This document shows positions 56,381-64,000 of a stretch of 64,000 nucleotides of DNA, piece by piece. The stretch lies in the NCBI GenBank assembly GCA_958295665.1, contig OY282560.1:50406333-50470332 (forward strand). The letters run 5' to 3'. The stretch comes from Tipula vernalis. Its lineage: Eukaryota; Arthropoda; Insecta; Diptera; Tipulidae. The notes beneath the pieces were generated by a model. That model saw only the letters and a list, made by a program, of their open reading frames with translations, was not told the DNA's origin and did not search any database. The number at the start of each line of letters is the position of its first letter. The first letter of the stretch is position 1. The position numbers and the translations under genes were made by a program.

Positions 56381-58030
56381 TCAGGATTGTAACCCGCAAA
56401 AAACATCCGAAGGGAGATGAGGAATTTCCGGCGACCAATCTCCGTCAATCTGTCGAGGAGGCGGCGTGCAATAACGATCCCTTATTGTATCCGAGTTAGC
56501 GTTGTTAACGGCCACCTCCAAATGTTTCTGTTTAACTCCTTGCTAGATGGCTGACAAGCGAGTTGTTAGAAGTATATGATATTCCCGTCGTAGCAGCTTA
56601 ATGCTTCGATCCATAATTTTGAAAGTTATCCACTCTAAACCCGACAATCGAACCTATGCTGCGATTAGGTTGGGTAGTAACCTTCTCGAGTGACTTTTCG
56701 ACTCAGGAGCCAACATTAGGGTTTTACGTCGGGTGCGAATAATTTCTCCGTAATTGTGGTTGAAAAATATACGACTAGACGTAGCATCATCGTTATCTCA
56801 GGCGTTATGCATTGGAACAGATTTCTGGAAACTATTCGGGTTACATATTATATCTGTATCTTGCAGTCTCCACATATAGAACGATACAAACCAGAATCAG
56901 AAACGATTTCCAACAAAGTATGCTTGATCGTGTTATAGTTAAATTTCGCTCCTCAGCACAACTTGGGATGGGAAAAACTCTACTAGGGAATGAGATTGAC
57001 ACAGGGGGAGCTAAACCAATGAAGCAGTGTTACTATGCGGTATCACCAGCCAAACAAAAAGAAATGGACAAAGAACTAAATCGGATGCCTGTATTGGGGG
57101 TGATCGTGGAATATTCCAGTTCATGGAGTTCGCCGGTGACTTTTGGACACAAAGTAATGGTAAAGTAGAGCTGTGTTTGGATGGTCGAAAAATAAACGCA
57201 GTAATCGTAAAGGAAGCGTATCCCTTACCAATTATCGACAGCTTAGTCAGTCGACTGGAGAACATCAGGTACATATATCTCCAGTTTAGATCTAAAAGAC
57301 GCTTTTTGGCAAATGAGCTCTCAAGATCACGGCTATCTAAGGATTCTCAATCTCAAGTAGTGCCAAAACTGGTCGGACGTTCGCTGTGGATGAGTGGTCG
57401 ATCTGTTTAAATCAAACTGGCACGTGATCTGGGTGTCATAAGCACAAGAGGCATTTGACAAACTAAAAACCTTAATGGCCAGGGCTCCTAATACGACCTA
57501 ATTAAACACGTACTTTCTACATATAGGCTTTCAAGTCATATTAAATGAAATTCAGAAGAACTATCGTCTGACCGAATTACAATGTTTCGCGGCAGTTCTG
57601 AGTATCTAAAAGTTGAGGGCCTATATAGACGGTAATGAATTTGTAATTATAACTGATCATGCTAGCCTACAATTGCTAATGAACCAATCATATCAATCTG
57701 GTCAGCTACTGCATGGATAAAAGTTTCAGATCGAATACGGCAAAAGGACACAGAACGTAGTACCTGATGATCTATCTCGAATACAATCGGATGGAGGACC
57801 CGCCTTAAACATGGATCAAAATCTATTACAAATTTACTTACAATCACAAGCCTTCGCTTCTACGGAACACCTTGATCTGATAAAGACTGTTGAGAATATG
57901 AAACCAGAACCAAACAACCTAAAAATAGCAGACAGGAAAGTGTGATGGTACATCAAGCGGTAAAAGATCCCGATCTCCGAACTGATATCCAAGTTGAAAG
58001 CTTTGGGTATCAAACAATTTAATTCCGATT
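56381..58030 (+). mobile_element. Gypsy-like pol remnant (protease, RT, RNase H)
   Basis: Plus-strand pieces: a retropepsin active-site region with FDSGANI (about 56698-56718), RT leader IDTGGAKPMKQCYYAVSPAK (about 56993-57055), GVIVEYSSSWSSPV, then ELCLDGRKINAVIVKEAYPL in the next frame (57170-57240), SLDLKDAFWQ in another (57282-57311), and RNase H (NYRLTELQCFAAVLS and FVIITDHASLQLLM, 57558-57690). The RT region with YxDD is deleted between about 57400 and 57430. It ends at the G/T-rich stretch at 58031. Confidence 0.82.
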
Positions 58031-58450
58031 AGCAGATTGTGTTAAAATTAAGTTGGTTGATAGTTGAGTGAGAGGTTCAGTTGGGAATTTATTTGGTTGA
58101 CCGCCAAATGAGGGTTGGGTTAATCTTAGCTTTAGTTTAATTGAGTTAAATTCATAAGCGCATCTAATTTTTCAGAACCTATTGGTTTGGCAGTTGAGGT
58201 AGGCATTGAGTCTGGAGTTAATGTTTTAGGTTTGATTGAGTTGAGTTCATATATGTGACCGAAATCGGTATGTGTGTGCGAAAAAATACGCTGTGAGGAA
58301 TTTATTGATGGTCAATATTATCGAACGAATCGATATCGACAAAAATCATAATAGACCCTTACCTTCGGACTGTGATGATTTAAGGATTGTTACGTGGAGG
58401 GTTGAGTTGGGAGTTGGGGTTTAATTTGGTGATTGCTTGTTTAACTAAAT
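58031..58450 (+). repeat. G/T-rich degenerate ttgag repeat
   Basis: The phrases aagttggttgatagttgagtg, ggtttggcagttga and gggttgagttgggagttggg place this with the stretches at 27585, 36830 and 41216. A non-repetitive part (58262-58380) interrupts it. Confidence 0.55.
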
Positions 58451-58980
58451 TCTTCTCTTAGTATTTTTACATTTCTTTGATTTATTTAAAACCAATTGAA
58501 AAAGATGTACTTGTTTGTCCAATGTAGAAACTATTGCGGCCATTTCATGATAGACTACTAACACCGCTGGCTTCCGTCTTTCGTCTAATAGTTGAACCCA
58601 AAATTAACAACAGTGACTGAAACAGTGATGGTTAAGATAAGTTAGCCTTTTGATGCTTAATAATGTACAGTGGAAGGCATCAAGTCGAGAAAAGTACTGA
58701 GTCTGTCATTCTTTCGTTTTATTGACACTTCTGCTCCGTTTTTTTTTTTTGACACGAACGATCTTATAGGGGGTAGCCATCCCAATGGTGCAAAAATTCT
58801 ATGTTTATTAGCCGTTGTCCGACTTTCGAAATTCGTAGAGGAATAACATTTGTCACAACCCCTACAATTTGTATTTGCTTCTGTGTCGCAAATATGTTGA
58901 CGAATTTCAAACTATTGTCTTATAATTAATTTCGCTTATTGTAGAAATTAGAAAATGCTGATTTGTGTTCCTACTAGCTT
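58451..58980. other. spacer with no recognised gene
   Basis: Contains a 14-T tract at about 58739-58752 that could be the poly(A) end of a small minus-strand insertion, but no body was recognised. Confidence 0.4.
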
Positions 58981-59820
58981 GATCTTATACTTGGGGCGGA
59001 TTATTATCCATCAATACTGATCAACAACATTATCAAGGGAGGTCAACTAGAGCCAATGGCGCAACAAACGGAATTCGGTTGGATTATATTAGGCAGCTGG
59101 AACAACATAGGTAGTCAGCACAAAACAACGATGATTGCAACTAAAAGTATAGAGGATCAACTGAGATCACTGGTAGAAAACTACTCAATACCTGAAGAGA
59201 AAGATACCGCACTGAAGAAGAAATCATGATAGAGAAACATTTTGAGTCGAATGTAGAACAAGGCCCAGACGGCAGATACACAGTAAGAATTCCTTTTATA
59301 ACATAACCAAGCCGAACCAGGGGAATCCAGGAAGAAGGCCGCTGCCAGACTGATACAATTAGAAATACGATTCAAGAGAGATGCGCCGTTCAAACAATTA
59401 TATCAATGATTCATGCAAGAATAAATAAATTTGAAGCACATTGAACCAGTACAAGAAAAACCAGAAGATAGTAAATCAACCAATATCTATTATATACCAC
59501 ATCATGGCATAATCAAGCAAGACAGCACCACCACAAGGCTAAGAGTAGTGTTTGGTGCCTCATCCAAAACCACAACGGGAGTATCTATAAACGATTGCAT
59601 GATGAATGGTCCAAAATTACAACAAGATTTAGCAGATATTCTACTACGATGGCGAAAACTACAATGGCTACAAAATTCAAGACTCCCAAGTTCAAGCAAA
59701 AACGCAGTAATCCTGAGCAGGCACAACATAGTTACAAAAAGAATAATAGAAGATGCTCATATTGGTATGCACACAATTGACAGTAGGAACATTAAGAAAT
59801 AAATTCTGAATCATTTATGG
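58981..59820 (+). mobile_element. BEL/Pao remnant, 5' part
   Basis: Plus strand: protease end (LILGADYYPSIL near 58983, then TEFGWIILGSW), linker, RT start (59431-59660: YYIPHHGIIKQDSTTTRLRV, then DILLRW), then a direct jump to the integrase zinc-binding region (NAVILSRHNIVTKRIIEDAH at 59701-59760). Most of RT, the A17 region and RNase H are deleted. The integrase text is interrupted at 59820 by a TIR element and resumes at 62528. Confidence 0.82.
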
Positions 59821-59822
59821 TA

Positions 59823-62525
59823 CACTGAAAAAAATTAAGTGCATTCTATTTACGAATGGCGTTCATTAACCACAATTTGTACTATTAATATAAAAGTTAC
59901 TATATTTACGTAAAAAAACCAAATTTAGAAAATATTTATAAAAATGTGTGCATTAATAGTACGAATCGTAGTTCATAAACTAAAAAATGGGTTAGTTTAT
60001 TGCACTATACGTATAATACATTCCCTTGTTGTCTGCGTAATATTGTAACTTACATTATTTTATTAAAAAAAAATACTTTTATGAACAATTCATGATATGT
60101 ATGAATAAGACTATACACGAAAATCATGTTTAACACCTAATATTCGTCATATTAACGAATCTTGTACTTTAATATATGAATAATATAATTCGTTGCTCAC
60201 TTTTTATCTAATTGAATTGTGATGAAACTATTCATAAATAGTGTAATTAAATTGTAAATTTGACGTATTTTTTCGTAAATATGGAGAAATTGCAGGGATA
60301 ATTAATAATACAAACAAATTCATAAATGTAATGATAATGATTCTGAACCATTTCTATTTGTGTGAAAAGATCGAATGAAGAAAATGTGTTGTTATTAAAA
60401 TAAAATTTTTGCCTCCGTGATTGGTAATTAATTCTTATTCCGTGAAATTAAGATCGGAACAGTTGTTTGCGAAATTCATTATATAACTCATGTTAATCAA
60501 TTTATTGTGTTTTTGGTTTATTATAGCTGCCTACAAGAAAATGTTAACCATGACCATGAGAAGACCATGAAATAAAATCGCTTTTGAAGTATTTCGATCA
60601 GAGTCACGTAACAATAATTCGAAAGTAATAGTACATGTGATTGTTACTAATTTATTGAATTTACAGAATAAGTCAGGCATTCACCATGTAGAGACGCTCT
60701 CTATAGAATTTACAGGGAGTTCACCATGTATTAAGATGCTCTCAACAATACCAAAATGGGAGGAATCATCAAATTGGATTACTTGGACTAATCAACATTT
60801 CATTTATGTTAACATTTTTTTGTAATAAGAGCAACATTTTTGATCAAATTATATTTTTTTTTATGAAATTCTAGTTTTTTATTTCTTTACAACTGTGGTG
60901 TTCAGATTTTACGAATCTATTCGTCAAACAACCCAAAAGTTAATATTCCTATTATGTAAATAAATATTATGTAGTTTTATGTATCAATTATGAACCCATT
61001 CCTATATTTTATGAATTATTTTCAGTAAATTTACGAAAATTATCGTCATATTGGTGAATTATTCATAACCACTGAGTATTCATTCTTCTTACAAGCGAAT
61101 AATTTATTAGACACAAATAATGAATTTCTAAACTTATATGTATGAACTTATTCGTTAATATTATGTAACATTTCATTAGTATTATGAAAATTTTCATGGT
61201 ATCTTTAATTTCGTACGTTAATAATAAGAACTTGTGTTTAAAATTTCCTTTAAGGAATCGCAAATCGCAATGTTTTTAACACAAATAAAAAAAACTCCAA
61301 TATCTTTTAAATTAAGTTAACTTATAATAAATTTATCATTAAGACAAAATCTTTTGATCGCATTAAATTTTTTAATGTTTTAAATTCACAATATAATATC
61401 AATTTATATTATATCTTTTATTCACAATAAACTTATGATAATTTACAATATAATTTCACAATGTTCTTCAAAAAATCTTTTAATCGCAGTAATTTATTTA
61501 TAAAAATTTGAATTCACAATAAATATTAATATAAGTCCTTTTTATTAACAATAAACTTATAATAATTGGTTTTCTTTTACAATATTATATTAAAAAAAGT
61601 CTTTTAAATGTTCATGCACTTATAAATTACAATAATGTTATTTTATACCATATAATTTTGTAAAATTATTTATTTTGCCGAAAATTGTCAACTCACATGA
61701 ATTTTTTGTTGAAGCGCCTTAATCCAATATATATTTTTGTTCGCCAATGTTGTTTGTCTGATGGTCACCGGAATAAGAGAAAGTTTTTAATCTTTATTGC
61801 AAACTCATCACCAAAATTTGTGTTGCCCTAATACAACATTTATTTAATCAGCAATTTTCAGCGCGCAACTTTGGTTTAATTCAAATCAAGTAATTTTTTC
61901 CTTTTACTACGTAGCGCGCATTCTGTGTTGTAAAAAGGCGAAGCTAACCAAAATTGTGTATTAACTTGATATAATAAATATAAAAAATCAAACCATAATT
62001 AATTTACTATGTAGCGAGTGTGCATTCTATATTGTAATAGGCGCAACTAAGAAAGTTAATATAACAAATATAAATCAAATAAAATAATTAGTTTATAGTT
62101 TTGCGAAACACAAAAAATCAAAATATATATAGGATTAAGCGATTTTCGTGCGATTTACAAATATAAGTATTTCAGTAATTAGCTAATTAGGTATATGATT
62201 CTATATAAAATTAATTTTAGTTTTAAATTAAATCTAATTTATTTATTTTTGCGTGGTTTTTGATTAAGGTCTTTAACAACTTGTTTATTCACAAATGCTT
62301 TTAACAGCATTAAAATAATAACATTTTTCGTTTCTTATATGAATCAATTCATAAATATTACAACGTTAGTAGTCCAAAATTAAAATAAAAAAAATTATGT
62401 GTTTCACTGTATTAACGTATGATTTTCATACTATTAACGAACGGGTTTACCGGCTCAGTTTTTACGAATTTATCTTACTATTAATGCAGTTTTTGTCTAC
62501 ATTTATGTGGGATTTTTTTTCAGTG
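59823..62525. mobile_element. 2.7-kb AT-rich TIR element with TA target duplication
   Basis: It begins cactgaaaaaaatt and ends with the inverted match (ggattttttttcagtg). TA at 59821-59822 and at 62526-62527 flank it. The BEL integrase reading frame continues across the two flanks when the element and one TA are left out, which fixes the borders. The interior is very AT-rich with many attaata, ttcataa and acgaat words near both ends, like subterminal motifs. Frames at 60637-60825 (+) and 61063-61263 (-) match nothing I know. No transposase was recognised, so it is probably non-autonomous. Confidence 0.8.
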
Positions 62526-62527
62526 TA

Positions 62528-63160
62528 AACGAGCAGTAAGACAGATAATTCAAAAATGTATTATTTGGTCTCGTCATAAACAACATTCATCTAAAAAACT
62601 AATGGGAAACCTACCATCAGCAAGAGTGAGACCGGGAAGACCGTTTATCAAAACGGGAATCGACTATGCGGGGCCGATCCAATTAAGATCAGACAAATGC
62701 AGGGGTCACAAGACATACAAGGCATACATTGCTTTGTTTTTATGCATGGTAACGAAGGCCATCCATATTGAAATAATAAGCGATTTAACAACAGAATGCT
62801 TCATTGCCGCTTCCAGGAGAGGATTATGCACCGACATTTACTCTGATAATGGAACATACTTCGCACTTCGACAATGCCACCATGATAGCTGACAATGGAA
62901 CCAATTGGCACTTCATACCACCTCTCACACCTCATTTCGGTGGATTATGGGAGGCAGGGATTAAATCAATGAAATTCCATCTCAAACGGATCCTAGGCGA
63001 AATAACGCTAACTTTCGAGGAGCTATATACCGTGACTACCCAAGTAGAAGCATGTCTCAATTCTCGCCCCCTAACGCCGCTGACAAGTGATCCTGCAGAT
63101 CGTGCAGATCCATTGCGGCCTTTTCTATTTAAGATTTACCATATAGCTAGCACTAAGTAG
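62528..63160 (+). pseudogene. BEL/Pao integrase, second part
   Basis: Frame 62602-62892 has MGNLPSARVRPGRPF, TGIDYAGPIQL (first Asp), [19 protein letters not shown] and TDIYSDNGT (second Asp). Frame 62804-63160 continues [20 protein letters not shown] (catalytic Glu) and [16 protein letters not shown]. About 30 residues between the SDNGT and FIPP motifs are lost or scrambled. The integrase C-terminal tail ends near 63160. Confidence 0.85.
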
Positions 63161-63753
63161 AAATCTATCATTCTCTTCGTGTAAGAATCAACTTCCCTCC
63201 GGTCCTTTTGATGTGGCTTACTTAGTAATGTGTGCCATTTGAAATAAAATACTCAATATACCATTTAGAAGTACCTAATATCCCAAAGTTTTATGCTTTA
63301 ATTAAACCACATAGGTTAATAGAGTTCAGTCTCCAACCCGATAATTATGCAAAACCAATTAGCTGCTTAAATTAACTTTCTGGTAAATAAAAATGCGAAT
63401 TTATTGGTCTGTCACTTTCTTGTTACTACTTCTAGACATGTCCCGACCGTCGTCTAATTACCTTACACAACAACTTACACCCAAATAAAGTGGAGACTAA
63501 TAATCTTGTTCAACGTTAAATTCAATGTACAAATTTCATATTATTTCGAGCACGTCCTCCACCAATTACACAAAAAATGCTAATATCGATTACAAAACAT
63601 TTAAGTTAATCGATTTGATCGTAAAGCGGATTAAAGCGATATTTAAAGAAAGAAGTGGATCATGTTTTTTTTTTTGATAATGTTTCAATTTACATTTTTT
63701 ATTTTACAAAATTTATCTGTCTCGGCGACATGCACAAATGGATATTTCTCGGT
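63161..63753. other. spacer with no recognised gene
   Basis: AT-rich. Likely contains the 3' UTR of the minus-strand cuticle gene; TTTATT near 63700 could be its polyadenylation signal. Confidence 0.45.
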
Positions 63754-64000
63754 TTACAATAAAGCTGGTGCTGGAGCAAATGCAAAAGTTGGGGCGGCGG
63801 CGGTAGCGTATGCCAATGGTGCTGCATAACGTGCTGGTAGAGCTAAAGGTGCAGCGGCAGCGGCGGCAACAATTGGAGCAGCAGCAAAACCATAATTACG
63901 TGCAATTAATTGTGAACTATGGGCGGCCAATAAAGCTGGTCCGCCGGCAAATGTTGCTGGAGCGGCGGCATAAGTCAATGGTGTTGATAAAATACTTGGT
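63754..64000 (-). CDS. secreted alanine-rich cuticle protein, 5' end outside the window
   Basis: The frame runs from the window end (reading PSILSTPLTYAAAPAT) through AAHSSQLIARNYGFAAAP to alanine/proline repeats and a stop at 63754-63756. It is a paralogue of the genes at 28975 and 51727, with the SSQxIARNY segment kept. By analogy with the family, a short first exon and intron should lie beyond 64000. An internal ATG at 63978 is unlikely to be the start because the homologous sequence continues upstream of it. Confidence 0.8.
   Translation of the reverse strand, partial: PSILSTPLTYAAAPATFAGGPALLAAHSSQLIARNYGFAAAPIVAAAAAAPLALPARYAAPLAYATAAAPTFAFAPAPALL

Overview
This window is an AT-rich insect genomic segment, most likely from a fly (Diptera). 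The evidence is spliceosomal introns, TATA/Inr promoters, AATAAA signals, alanine/proline/tyrosine-rich cuticle proteins of the kind common in insects, and a mobile-element set typical of insects (BEL/Pao, errantivirus-like Gypsy, Copia, Jockey/R1/LOA-type non-LTR elements, mariner). No species can be named from the sequence. No bacterial operons, CRISPR arrays or rRNA genes were seen.

Host genes are few. A NEK-like protein kinase gene with one 81-bp intron lies at 22182-23228 (+). Five small secreted cuticle-type genes lie at 28975-29372 (+), 38058-39069 (-), 39887-40485 (+), 51727-52168 (-) and 63754-64000 (-, cut by the window end). The four complete cuticle genes share one structure: a first coding exon of only four codons, a short phase-0 intron of 67-85 bp, then one exon with signal peptide and repeats. 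The 38058 and 39887 genes form a divergent pair. All five presumably supply extracellular cuticle or lens-type structural protein.

Most other sequence is degenerate mobile DNA. 1-878: non-LTR 3' end (+). 1319-5245: BEL/Pao (-). 5246-8776: about 22 copies of a 161-bp satellite. 8777-10430: jockey-like element (-). 10961-~15650: 17.6/297-like Gypsy element (-) carrying an inserted repeat with a hammerhead-like ribozyme motif. 15741-18435: related 173-bp and 176-bp satellites around a mariner remnant. 18849-21771: mariner, Gypsy, non-LTR and LTR fragments. 24034-27500: a 150-bp satellite. 29983-30460: second copy of the hammerhead-like repeat. 30736-32150: DUF7869-type transposon gene. 32290-33245: tRNA-derived SINE and a TIR element. 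33549-36358: R1-like element between direct repeats of over 300 bp. 41570-51540: LOA-like, Copia, BEL and R1-like remnants in series. 52900-63160: BEL, Gypsy and another BEL, the last split by a 2.7-kb AT-rich TIR element flanked by TA.

The strongest candidate for something undescribed is the dispersed ~0.36-0.42 kb repeat (11488-11994 and 29983-30343). It carries the hammerhead core with a 9-bp stem III and a GUC cleavage triplet in both copies, and it occurs as more than one tandem unit, as expected of a retrozyme-like element processed by self-cleavage. Other notable structures are the 329-bp target-site-like duplication, the 2.7-kb TIR insertion and the four satellite families with units of 150-176 bp.
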